Shown here in pieces: positions 34,325-45,475 of a DNA stretch of 64,000 nucleotides. Under the pieces are notes generated by a model that was given only the letters and a program-made list of their open reading frames with translations, was not told the origin of the DNA and searched no databases. The DNA is from Epichloe hybrida (Eukaryota; Ascomycota; Sordariomycetes; Hypocreales; Clavicipitaceae). Where the stretch lies: contig JAFEKR010000001.1 of the NCBI GenBank assembly GCA_019022495.1, forward strand, positions 7,192,001-7,256,000. The letters are read 5' to 3'. Within the stretch, counting starts at the first letter, position 1. Each line of letters opens with the position of its first letter. A program made the position numbers and the translations under genes.

Positions 34325-37300
34325 TCTCTCTTATCTCTATATATAACTATTAAACCTTTACATTCTTATAATTAGCATTATTATTAATCTAGAGCTATAA
34401 GAGCTAGAATCCCTATAGAGTCCGCAGACAGCGGAAGTGTATAATTATAACTTAGAATTAATAAAGTTATTATCTCTAGGAAGTGTCTTAGTAAGAGAAG
34501 AAAACTTCCCTCTTACTAGACTAGGAGACTAAGCTATAATCTAGCTAGCTTATTTCTTCTAGTAACTTACTACCTTATTAAAATTAAAGCTACCTTTACT
34601 AGCAGTGTCTAATAAACCTATATTTAAAACACTTACTTATTAGCCTATAATAGAGCCTTATAAGTTGCCCTTATCTTAAGATATTAGGACCTTTAATAGG
34701 TTTATATTAGTAAGATAATAGTTAAGTTATCTATAGTAGACTTTTAAGACTATTAATAAAGGTAAGGATATTAACCTAAATACCTTTATCTAAGCTATTA
34801 ATATAGCCTTAGGGCATAGGTTAGTAGTTAATTAAGAGGTAGGAAAAGGTAAGCTAAAAGTAAGCTTAGAGTGAAAATTAAAGGAGACTACACACTTTCC
34901 CTCTCCTTCTCTTATATTCTAGCGCTTCCTTTTACTCTTCTCCTTAGTTACTAAGGAGAACCTAGTAATCCCTATTACTATTCTAAGTTTAACCCTAATA
35001 AAAATTTTATTAGTTTTTATTTAAGGGTTAAAGATATTCTCCCTCTTACTTAGCTATAATTACACTATACTTATATATCCTTATCTAAAACCATTTACTA
35101 TTAAATTTCCCCTTAGCATAGCTTCTATAACTATAAGCCTAGGAAAAGCTTTTAGTCTTACTAAATAAATAGTTACTTTACTAGTAGCTAGGGAAATATA
35201 CTAAGTAAGTATTAAGTAAAAGGACTTAGACTTATTTAAAGACTTATATTATATATAAGACCCTAAGGAGCTAGCTTTTACTTATACTATTTAGAAAGAA
35301 AGAATATAAGGATAAAGGAGTAATAAGGTAAAGGGGGTAACCCTTAAGCTAAATAAATAACTTCTAGTTATTAAGAATAAGGGTAAAGTACTAGTAAAAA
35401 TAGTAAATAAGTTATAGGGAGAAGACTTATTTAAGAATAAAAACCTTTAACCTAGAAAATAGTATATATTTAGCCTAGTAAATAGGTGCCTAAGGCTATA
35501 TAATCTTAAGAAAATAGTAATAATTATAGTAGTAACTATATATAATTTATTACTTATAGGAGTTAAAGGTAAAGGGGCAAATGCTATAATTAAGAGCCTT
35601 AGATAAATCTTTATAGGATACCTCTTAGATATAATATACCCTATAGCTATATAAGCACTAGGTATAAACTAGAGAGAGAACTTCCTTTAGGATAATAACT
35701 ATATAATAGGAATATTCTTTAACCTAGTAATAGGGAATTATATAAAGCTTTCTCTAGTAATCCTTTACTAAGAACTACTAGTAAAAGGAAATCTAAAAGT
35801 AATAAAAGGTTTACTCTTACTAGTAGCTAATTAAACTTTAAAGAATTAAATAACTAGAGAGTTAAGGAAATTAAAGTTTAGGTAAAAGTTACTTACTAAA
35901 TAAGAAAACCTAACCTTTAATAACCTATTAACTTAGTATACTAAGATATATAATTAATTAAAGAGAGGTAATATTATTAAGCTATTATATACCTAAAAGA
36001 TTTTAATAGTTAAGATAGTAAACTATCCTAGATTAATAGGAGAGGTTAGTAAGATATACTAGCTTACCCCTTATACTAAAGCTACTCCTAGAGTTTACTT
36101 CTATATATTCCCTCTTATATTTACCCTTAAGTTTCCTATATTTATTCTTAAGATAATAAGAAGGTTTATTAAGGTATACTTAATAGATATTTTTTATATT
36201 ACTAGTCTTCTTATAGTATTAGTAATATAGGGGGATTTAGTTAACTTAGTAATATATAAGACTAAAAACTATATCTATATTTCTAGAAAAAAAGGTAAGC
36301 CTATTATTCTAGATATTAGGCCTATTAGGGCTAAAAATTTTTACCTTTATTTCTAGTATTAGCTATAGCTAAGCTATAAACTAAAACTATTAAAGTTCTC
36401 TTATTTATTTTAAGTTATACTATTACTCTTAGTAAAAGCTATTAAGCTATTTAGTAATAATATAAGTATAAGAAATTAAGGGCGCTTAATTAATAATATA
36501 GTATAATAGGAGTTAAGATAAGTAATATTAAGAGTTAAGGGACTATTACACTACTTTTAGTTACTAGTAATACTAATTTATCTATAAGATTATCTCTTTA
36601 GTATCCCCTATAATCTAGTAAAGAATAAGGGTATAATAGATAATACACTAACTATGCTTATCTAGGGTCTTTAAGCACTTAGGTTATTTTGCTTAATAGG
36701 ATTACCTATGCCTAAAGACCTAATTAAAGTATAAACTATAATAATACCTAAAGACTTCTTACTATAGTGTTATTTAACTAGGGCTATAGTAAGATATATA
36801 AGGACCTTATATCTATATAAAGGGAATAAGGGAAAGGTCTTAATAAGACTAGAAAATAGAAATAAGCCTTTTTACTTATAAAGAGTAAAGTAACTATTAA
36901 GAATAGAAGTGCCTAATAAAGTTATAGAGAGTAATAATATTCTAATTATTATAAATAAAGAGAAGTATATTAGAAGTAATAATAATTTATCTAAGTTACC
37001 TTCTAATTTTAGAGATAATAATACTAAGGATAATATATCTAAAAAAGAAATTAATAAGGGTAAGAAAACTAGAGGTAAAGCTAGTAAAAAGAAAGACCCT
37101 AGGGGTAATAATTATAAGGGTATAGAAGGTAAGAAAAGTAAGAAAACTAGAGGTAATAGTAACACTAGGAAAGGGAATAAGAATAGTAATAAAGAAAAAA
37201 GAAGTAATAGTAGCCCTAAGGGCACTATTAATAATAAGGGTAAGAAAGAAAGGCTTAATAATAATAAAGATAAGACTAGTAAGGGGACTAGAGGAGGTAA

Positions 37301-38775
37301 CCCTCCTATAACTAATAATAATAATACTAAAGCTTTACCTAGGAGACTAGCTAAGAATAGTATTAATAAGGAAAGAAAGTAAAAGAGAGATCTTACTAAT
37401 ATTAGGAGTTTATAACTACTACCTTTACTACTATTACTACCTTTACTATAGCTATAAGGAAGAGTAAACCCCTTTATAAGTAAGTAATTAACCCTTACCT
37501 TTACCTTTATATAAGTAATATAACTAGTTACTAATAAGAAGCTATAGTAAATTTAAGATATATTTTTACTTAAGGATATTTATAACCCTAGACTAAAACC
37601 TATTATATTAAACTTATTTACTATTCTATTAAACTATACTTTCTAAGTAAGTGGCAAGGGTATAACACTAGTTTTAACTTACCTTAGTAAAATAATAGGA
37701 GTTATAGCTAAATACTAACTAGTTATAAACTTATAGGATTTAATAAAACTTACTAATAATTATAGAATTTATATCTCCCTAACTATATTTATCTTTAATA
37801 AGTATTATAACCTTTAGTTAAGGGGTGCCCCTTATCTATCTAAAGTCTAATATATAATAGCTAAGGAGTATAATAAAATAGTAAATAAATTTAAATTAAG
37901 GGCTAAGTAAAAGGCTTAACTCTTACTACTAAAATTACCTATACTACTACTAATTAAAGTATCTAAAGATTAGTTAAGTATCTTATTAAATCTTTACCCT
38001 TATAGTTAGGCTATAGTTATACTAACTTAGTAACCTCTAAAAATAAAAGCTTTAAGGTCTTAGCTTTATAAGAACTAATAGAAGTGTAGTAAGGGTAAAA
38101 TTAAAGCACTTAAGGTATTAGCTATAATATCTAAGGCCTATTACCTAGTTTATATTACTCTTATAGAACTTAATAAATTAATTAATTACTACTAGAAAAA
38201 TATTAAAGCTACTAGAATTAAGGGGTTATAGCTATAAGATTTAAAAGAAGCTAGTAAATTTCTAATATTAGCATTAAATAAAAAGGAGGGAGTCCTTATT
38301 TTCTAAGAGAGTTTTAGGTCTTTACCTCCTATATAAAACAATAAATATATTAAAGAAACTATTAGCTAGCTAGGTCTATAGGCTAATACCCTAGGAGGTA
38401 ATTAGTCTATAAACTCTTTATTCTCTAAAGCAATGGCTAAATATATATATAGGATTAAGGGAGGGCTTTACCCTCTAAGAGTACTAGGAAAGCTAGATAT
38501 CTTAATTAAAATTAGAGATTACTTAATATAGTTAGGTAACCTAATAAAGCGTAACTATCTATCTAAAAGGGCTTTTACTATCTATAAGGAGTTATTTACT
38601 ATTTTTAGGGGAGAAGCTAATAGACTATTAGCCCTATTAGATATAGAGATACTAGAAGTTATTATAATTATTAACTAACTACATTAGACTAAGATTAGAA
38701 GGGGAGAAATTCCTAATAGGTTAAGGGGCTAGTGGCATAAGCTAATAAGTAAGGGGGGGGGGTGGTTGTTATAGT
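34325..38775. repeat. RIP-mutated AT-rich island 1 (repeat family not identified)
   Basis: From about 34,325 the sequence changes sharply to TpA-rich DNA almost free of CpA and TpG. In 34,801-35,100 I count five CpA and one TpG in 300 bases, where about 37 would be expected at equal base use. Stops are dense in all frames. This is the mark of repeat-induced point mutation, which turns CpA into TpA on either strand in duplicated DNA. The island ends near a G run at 38,751-38,761. A 157-codon ORF at 36,909-37,382 is Lys/Asn-rich and is likely a by-product of G-to-A change in an old element. I could not recognise reverse transcriptase, integrase or transposase motifs by eye, so the family is unknown. 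Confidence 0.85.
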
Positions 38776-39259
38776 AATATTTAATGTTTTTTTTTTAGGC
38801 TAATAGTTAGGGGCGACCACTAAGTGGTGGTGGACGTGATAGGTGGGGGCAGGTGCGAGGCACCTGGCCCACCTAGCACAAAAACCCCACTTAGCAGATT
38901 TTTTGTCAGGGCTTCTTTTCTGCCTAATCATCACCTCGAGAGTTTTAATTCAATTAAATGATCGTCAAAAGCTTCGTTTTCCATTTTGTCAGTTCTTGCG
39001 GGTGCGTGACCGTGCGTCATACCAGTGTCGAACTCCTAACCCCACCCCACTTCTGCCGGCCGCCAGCCTGCTGGTCGGTCGCTGCAGCCCGCCCCCGCAC
39101 AATGCCAGGGCCCAGGTGGGTGGGTGCATGCATCCCGGCTGGCATCTGCAGCTTGGACCATGCCATGTCATTGGCCCCCCCCCCCCCCCGGCTGACACCA
39201 GAAGATCCCTTTGATTGCATCGCCCTCCTTTGACAATCGTGACGAGACAGACTTCCTAC

Positions 39260-39301
39260 GGCACACGGCACACGGCACATGGCACACGGCACACGGCACA
39301 C
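39260..39301 (+). repeat. 7-bp tandem repeat GGCACAC just upstream of the mannosidase start
   Basis: Six head-to-tail 7-bp units; the third reads GGCACAT. The array ends 15 bp before the ATG at 39,317, so it lies in the promoter or 5'UTR of the GH47 gene. Confidence 0.9.
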
Positions 39302-39316
39302 GGACATGCTGCAGTC

Positions 39317-41128
39317 ATGTTGAGCTGTTTCCAAGGCCCTCCGCCGCGCCGCTACATCGCTCTCGCCCTCTTCCTCCTCCTCGCCATTCTCCTCTGGCAC
39401 GGCTTCGCCCCTAGCCGCCTGGCCCTCCGGCCGTCGTGGTCTTCGGCTTCCTCTTCTTCCCGGGCCCACAGCGATATTCTCTATGTTCCCAGCACCACAG
39501 ACTGGAGCAAGGCCAAAATTTTCCATCCTCCCAACAACACCGTCCCGTTGCCATCCGGAAATCCTCAGACGCTGCCCCGAATTCAGCACCGAACCGCCTC
39601 GGACGGCAAGGATGATGTCGCCAATGCCCGCAAGGAAGCAGTCAGGAAGGCCTTCATCAAGAGCTGGAATGCGTACAAACACTATGCATGGGGCCAAGAC
39701 GAACTGATGCCTCTCTCTGGCAAGGGTAAGACGACCTTCTCGGGCTGGTCTGCACAACTCGTCGACGCTTTGGATTCATTATGGATCATGGGCCTCAAGG
39801 ATGACTTCTACCAGGCCGTCAAGGAAGTTGCCAAGATTAACTGGTCCAAGCACGACGGCAGCACCATCAATGTCTTTGAGGTGACGATTCGCTACCTCGG
39901 CGGACTGCTTGCCGCGTATGATTTGTCTCAGGAGAAGGTGCTTCTGAACAAGGCCATTGAGCTCGGCGACGCTCTGTACATGGCCTTTGACACACCGAAC
40001 CGCCTTCCGACGCATTGGCTCAGCTATAAAAAGGCCCAAGCTGGAGAGACGACAGGTGATCGCAGCATCTCCGGAGCTGCGAGTGGTTCTCTATGCGTAG
40101 AGTTCACCCGTCTAAGCCAGATTACGGGCGATCCCAAATACTACGATGCAACCGAGCGAGTCAAGAGATTCTTCTACGACTACCAGAATCGAACCAAAGC
40201 GCCTGGGCTGTGGCCATGGGACATGGATTTCCTCAATGGCAAGATCGAGGACGATTTCTTCACCTTTGGTGCCGATGCAGATTCCCAGTACGAGTATCTC
40301 CCCAAGATGCATGCTCTGCTTGGCGGCTTGGATCCCCAGTATGTGGAAATGACAACCAAAGCGCTGGATGCTGGTCGAGATCTCTTGCTCTTCAAGCCCA
40401 TGACCCCCAAGGATGACGACATTCTCATGTCAGGCAACATGGATGTCTCTGCCGCGCAGCGAGATCCTGAAGCATCGATGCAGCATCTGACTTGCTTTGT
40501 GGGAGGCATGTATGCTCTTGCTGGCAAGCTGATCGATCGCAAAGACTATGTCGACCTCGCGGTCCGCCTCACTGCCGGTTGCGTGTGGGCTTACGACTCG
40601 TTCGAGACCAACATCATGCCAGAATCAAGCATCTTGCACAAGTGTGAAAAGATGGACGCGCCGTGCCCTTACAATGAGGGGCTGTTCACGGCCATGGGCG
40701 ACGCAGCGCTCCCAGGCGGGTTCCTCCAGGCTACCGACACGCAGTACATGTTGCGGCCAGAGGCTATCGAGAGCGTCTTCTACATGTGGCGCGTGACGGG
40801 GGATGCAGTCTGGAGAGATGCAGCATGGCGCATGTGGGAAGCCATTGTCGAGGAGACGGAGACGGAGCTAGCATTTGCGACCGTTGCGGATACAACGAGA
40901 CATGGCAGTCGCAAGCTTGATACCATGGAGGTGAGCATCCCAATTACCCAACACATCCGCAGAAGTGTACGAATGCTGACTGTTCGCGTTGAACCCCTCT
41001 AGACTTTTTGGCTAGCCGAGACCACCAAGTATTTCTATCTTACTTTTGAAGACGAAGGTGTCGTGAGCCTTGACGAGTGGGTGTTCAACACGGAAGCGCA
41101 CCCAGTGAAGCGACCAATTGGTTCCTAA
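39317..41128 (+). CDS. Class I alpha-1,2-mannosidase (glycoside hydrolase family 47)
   Basis: This enzyme trims alpha-1,2-linked mannose from N-glycans in the ER or Golgi. The model join(39317..40930, 41003..41128) encodes 579 aa. It is a type II membrane protein: after [12 protein letters not shown] comes a hydrophobic anchor ([15 protein letters not shown]) and a Ser-rich stem. The catalytic (alpha/alpha)7 barrel starts at [20 protein letters not shown]. Family segments follow in order: [76 protein letters not shown] (conserved Cys), and [18 protein letters not shown]. After a 72-bp intron the last exon gives [15 protein letters not shown] and the ending [12 protein letters not shown]. The frame is open upstream of the ATG, but without an in-frame ATG. 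It borders RIP island 1 at its 5' side. Confidence 0.95.
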
Positions 41129-41610
41129 CCACCCAGACAAAACAAAAGCCGTGGGGCATCATGCGTAGCTTCACAGGCGGCTTCTACCTCATTATTCCAA
41201 GGCGACATGATTGCACAGGCCCGGCAGTAATTACGTACAACTGTTTGAGTACGTGGTCTCTACGGCTGCACACTAGTTCAATGTCGAACGGAACGGTAAA
41301 AAATAGAAAATAGATGAACAAATGAGCAACCTTGAAACATGACGTGGTTGTAATAAATTCTTCAGTGACTCCAGTCTCCTTTTAATGTGCGAGCCAGCGA
41401 CGCGCAAAAGGCGGGCCCGCCTCGGGTCTCCGGAAAACCCTCACTCCGTCTCTCCGTCTCTCCCTCCATCCCTCCACAGACCTCTCGCATCTTGCACCTC
41501 GCACATCTTCTCTTCTTTCCCCAACCCTCACCACCCACGACATCCGGCCATCTATCCAATTCTCCTCACCCTCCCCGTGGAGAAAAAAAAACCACCAGGC
41601 ATGCCATGCC
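41129..41610. other. Intergenic region between mannosidase and J-protein genes
   Basis: The 3' flank of the mannosidase gene passes into a pyrimidine-rich promoter (about 41,440-41,600) for the J-protein gene. No separate gene is supported. Confidence 0.5.
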
Positions 41611-42544
41611 ATGCCACCCCGCCTCGCCATCCCACCTCGCTTCTTCACACCCCAGCCGTGCATCATCCCACGAGCCTTCCACGCCACCCCAAGACAATGC
41701 GCCGACTTTGCCAGCAAGAACCACTACGAGCGGCTCAACATCCGCCATGATGCCTCACCCAGCGAGATCAAGAAGTAACAAGCTCACCCTCCCTCTTCTC
41801 CCCCCCTCTTCCTTTCCTCTCCTTCCCAGTACTTGAACGTCGACTTTGCGACCCCCCCCCCCAAGATCCTTCTACTCGCTCTCCAAATCCCACCACCCGG
41901 ACGTGAACCGCTCGGATCCCCACGCCGCGCAGACATTCTCCCTCCTCTCCGAATCCTACACCGTGCTCTCCGACCCCTCCAGACGAGCGCAGTACGACCG
42001 AGACACGCTCCGGCTGGGAAACCGCCACGGCTCCGCCTCCGCCTCCGGTCCTAACCCGGGCGGGAGAAGCCCCTCTGGCTTGTCCAGGCGGAGAGGCTCG
42101 TTTCGCGGTCCCCCGCCTAGCTTCTACAGGAACGGCGGGTGGGGTGCGCAGGGAGAGAAGCGGAGGAAGGCGCATGAGGAATCATCATCATCATCAACAT
42201 CATCATCATCATCCACGCAGTCGCAGTCGCAGTCGGAGCCGGAGTCGCGATATGGAGGAATGGGACCGGGCTCGAATCCCTTTGGTGCAACAGATAGACG
42301 CCATGATTCTGTCCCGCACTTTGACATGCACGGCCACACGAGGACGCATCGGAGAGAGGATGAGCGGCGGCGGTGGCGGCGGCGGCGGAGAGCCATGGGC
42401 GATGACGACGTCGAGTTTGAGCCGCAGACGAGCTTGGCAGGCCATTTCCTCATCGTGGCGGGCATTCTGGGGGCTACCTTTGTTGCACCGCTTGTGTATC
42501 TGCAGGTGAGCAGGTTGGGGAGGCAGGAGAGGGACAAGGGTTGA
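41611..42544 (+). CDS. J-domain (DnaJ/Hsp40) protein with C-terminal membrane segment, probably mitochondrial
   Basis: A co-chaperone that would stimulate an Hsp70. The model join(41611..41774, 41866..42544) gives 280 aa. The start was found by extending the J-domain frame upstream to MPPRLAIPPRFFTPQPC, a basic leader that continues PRAFHATPRQCADFASKNHY. The J domain (about 38-103) contains HYERLNIRHDASPSEIKK, the essential HPD at 65-67 in SKSHHPDVNRSD, and LLSESYTVLSDPSRRAQYDR. The 91-bp intron lies inside the domain, with a C-run before its AAG acceptor. The middle is Ser/Gly-rich, with a (TCA)n-encoded Ser tract near 42,183-42,220. A basic stretch (ERRRWRRRRRA) precedes a single hydrophobic segment, GHFLIVAGILGATFVAPLVY, near the C-terminus. 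It is likely anchored in a mitochondrial membrane, but the site is inference. Confidence 0.88.
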
Positions 42545-43051
42545 AGTGGCGGCTGGTGAGTGGGTTGGATGGACAGATGGATGGGATGGATGGACATCAA
42601 GGCTCAGCTGATGTTGCGCATATGTGCATATGCCCCGCGTGGAATTTTCATGGCCTTGCTTGTACTATTCGTGGCCGTGGAAGAGTTGATTGTATACACT
42701 TGCACGGTGGATGGGAGTCCTTGACGTGATTGAGGATACATTGCCATGGCGTTTTGGATGGACATGATTGGAATCTCGAGATTCATCACCCGACCTCACT
42801 CGCTACTCGTGAAACCGAAAATATCGTGAGAAAATCTTTCCTTCTTCATTATTTGAGATTGTGACTTCTCGTTCCTACATCTATATGGGGAAGCCTCTAC
42901 ACCCCCATTGTTAATACGTCTTTGTATTCTTCAAGTATTCCAAGTACGGTACAAAAGCAAGCATGGGACGCCAACTTCAAGTGGAGGTGTATCCTGGCAA
43001 CGTGTGACGGGGGCTACTAGGATAGGTCTTTTCGCGAAAGAAGAGCAATGT
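42545..43051. other. Convergent intergenic region
   Basis: 3' flanks of the J-protein and VDAC genes. I see no gene. Confidence 0.5.
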
Positions 43052-44573
43052 TTAACCCTCAAAGGTGAAGCTAGCACCGAGCTAATCGTACACACACGTG
43101 ATATTAGTGCAAATTCAGGTTTGAAAGAGAAGCCGTGAGAGACGACAATTTCATCTTCGTACCTTGTGGGTAGCCTGGTCGAGCTTTTGGGTGTCGAAAG
43201 AGCCACCGAGACCCAGGGTAACTCCCTCACGGAGGAGGACGTTGTAGGCAAGAGCGGCAATACCGCGGTCGTTGATCTTGACCTGTACAGGTGATTCATG
43301 TCAGTACATTTCAGTGGCTCGACATGGGATGCTCGGCCTCTCATTTTTTTTTTTCAGGGTGGGATTCAAGAGCAGGCAATTCAAACCTTGGCGAAGGAGA
43401 CGGGGTCGATGCGGTACTTGCTGGCAACCTCAAGGCCGACCGTGTTGCCGGTCTTGGAGTTCCAGATAGCTTTGGCACCAGCCTCGACCTGGCTGTTGAC
43501 CTTGTGGTAGTAAGAAGCAGCGAAGACGCTCAGATTGTCAGTAGCGGTGATGGCAGCGCTGTACTGGGGAGCAGCGTAACCAACGGCGGCGCTGTAGGCG
43601 GTGACAGCGGCCTTGTTGACGTCGTAGCCAGCAGAGGCACCAGCGAGAAAACCCTCGTGGCCGACAGTGGCGTCAACGTTGGCAACGGGACCCTTGAGAA
43701 GGTCGAAGAAGGCACGGCCGTGGAAGCCAGGCTGCTTGAAGAAGAGGTTGAATTTGGCGCCCTTGCCGGCGGTGGCGGGAAGGAAGTTGAAGAGACCCTC
43801 GAGCTTGAGGCCCTTGGCGAGGGTGTCATTGACCTCAATCTTGGTGTCGAGGGCGTTGGCGGTGTTCCAGGTCTGGGTTAGAGTGAGGCCTGTACGCGTA
43901 TACCACATTAGCAGCTGAGCGTAGCCAGGTTGCAAGAGAGCAGCGAATTCTAGCGGCCAGCCGAGAACGCGGTCGAGAACGCGCGACACAAAAAGATTTG
44001 GCTGTGAATGATCGCGTCCTCTGTCGGGACGGCGAGGAAGTTCGGGACGGGCTTGATTTTACCGGAAGGCTTGTCGGTGTATTTTCCCTCAATCTGTTGT
44101 TCCGAAACTCTGTCAGTTACGTTTTAAGGCGCGGTTTATCTTGCAACAAGTTTTCCTCATCTCGCCAATGGTAATTGCAGGCATTGGGTTTTTACCAAGC
44201 TAGCTATCTCAGAGCCAGACTCAGACAGGGTCAGAGGGAAAAACAAGACTACTTACAGCAGCAGAGGTGGCCTTCTCGTGGCTGGACTTGCCAGTCACCT
44301 TGAAGGCGACGCCATTGGGAGCAGTGTCCTTGAACTCAAATGTGGTGGCAGAGAGGTGGTAGAAATCTTTGTTGAGGAGCTACAGTGTAGTACAAAAGAA
44401 CGGGTGATGTTAGCATTGATTCTTCCAGCAGAGGCAAGGGCATCAAATTGTTGAGCTCTCCAGCATGTTCAAGCCGAGGAGTAAAGGCAAGCTCATGGGA
44501 GTTTTCTGGAGCAAGGAGAAGCGCATACATCGTTGGCCGGCTTGGCAATGTCGGAGAAGGCAGGGACAGACAT
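43052..44573 (-). CDS. Mitochondrial outer-membrane porin (VDAC)
   Basis: The voltage-dependent anion channel passes metabolites such as ATP/ADP through the outer mitochondrial membrane. Six exons, complement(43052..43081, 43163..43282, 43387..43889, 44063..44093, 44257..44379, 44529..44573), give 283 aa, the exact length typical of VDAC. The N-terminal helix MSVPAFSDIAKPAND leads into the beta-barrel: LLNKDFYHLSATTFEFKDTA, KVTGKSSHEKATSAA, GLTLTQTWNTANALDTKIEV, GPVANVDATVGHEGFLAGAS, KINDRGIAALAYNVLLREGV, and the end LGASFTFEG. Introns are 81, 104, 173, 163 and 149 bp. The donor of the intron at 43,283-43,386 is GTTTGA, a weak match to fungal consensus. The spliced frame matches the family along its whole length. 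Confidence 0.95.
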
Positions 44574-45475
44574 CTTGGCTGATGGGGAGGAGGATAGAAG
44601 AAGGTGAGGAGAATTAGTCTTTGGTGAGAAGATGAGATAAGTGATGGTGTCGTGACACGATTGCGATGGGTAAGGAGATGATGGATGGCCCAGACGTGGA
44701 AGTTTTCGGGCAGAGGGAAAATGTCGGGCTCTGCGCGACGCTTGTTGATTGGGCAGAGGGGTCTGCTGCAGGTCCACTTGGTCGATGGTGTCTTTTTGAG
44801 AGACACAACGTTGTTGGGGGAAGCAACAACCGACGGCACTAGCGTTGTTCTCAAATTATTATGGCATTATTCTGCGTCAGTCTACATACATAAGCCAGCA
44901 GGGGAAATTCGCGGATGTGCCCCATTATTTCAGCCCGACTCGGGGACTCGGGACAAATCGCTTGTTGGGACAGTATGTAATATTTCTCTTCCCTCTTTCT
45001 TGGTGGGGGCTTGCCGGGTTGCAGACGAGCATAAATTGAAGCTCGGCCCTCGTCTGCCGATCGATCACATCCGAGGCTTTGTGGTCAACAACTTTCGCGG
45101 GACTGGGTCGATGTGTGCTCGCAAATGTGAGGAGTAAAAAAGTTCACGAATTGCTCCATTGCAAGGCGAGACCGTAGGCATGTTGCTCAGCAGACGTCCG
45201 AGGAACTTGGCCTTTGGAGGAAAACGTCACTCACTCTCAACTTGGCTGAATTCTATCGTGTATACCCACCCACACATGTCAACAATATGTATTGAGAACC
45301 CATCTATGCTTCAAATGCCTCTACAACTAGAGCACCGGACGTCCCTCGATATGCTAAAACGCAAAACAAACCTAGCACACTGCACTTTTCTTCACATCTA
45401 TCCCCGTCTGAAATTCTGAATACTTCATTCACGTCTTATTGGTTTGTCTTCTCTCTCCTGCCAAGTCGGCTCTAT
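44574..45475. other. VDAC promoter and asparagine synthetase 3' flank
   Basis: The 900 bp hold the promoter and 5'UTR of VDAC on the minus strand and the 3' flank of the asparagine synthetase gene. No gene is supported. Confidence 0.5.

Noticed and set aside
36909..37382. 157-codon ORF with ATG in RIP island 1
   Set aside because: Extreme Lys/Asn content, TpA-rich composition and CpA/TpG depletion like the rest of the island. Best explained as an open stretch left in a mutated repeat.
38845..38870. GC-rich inverted repeat (CAGGTGCGAGGCACCTG) at the right edge of RIP island 1
   Set aside because: It could be a transposon terminus or hairpin, but no partner was found at the left edge, so no element boundary can be claimed.
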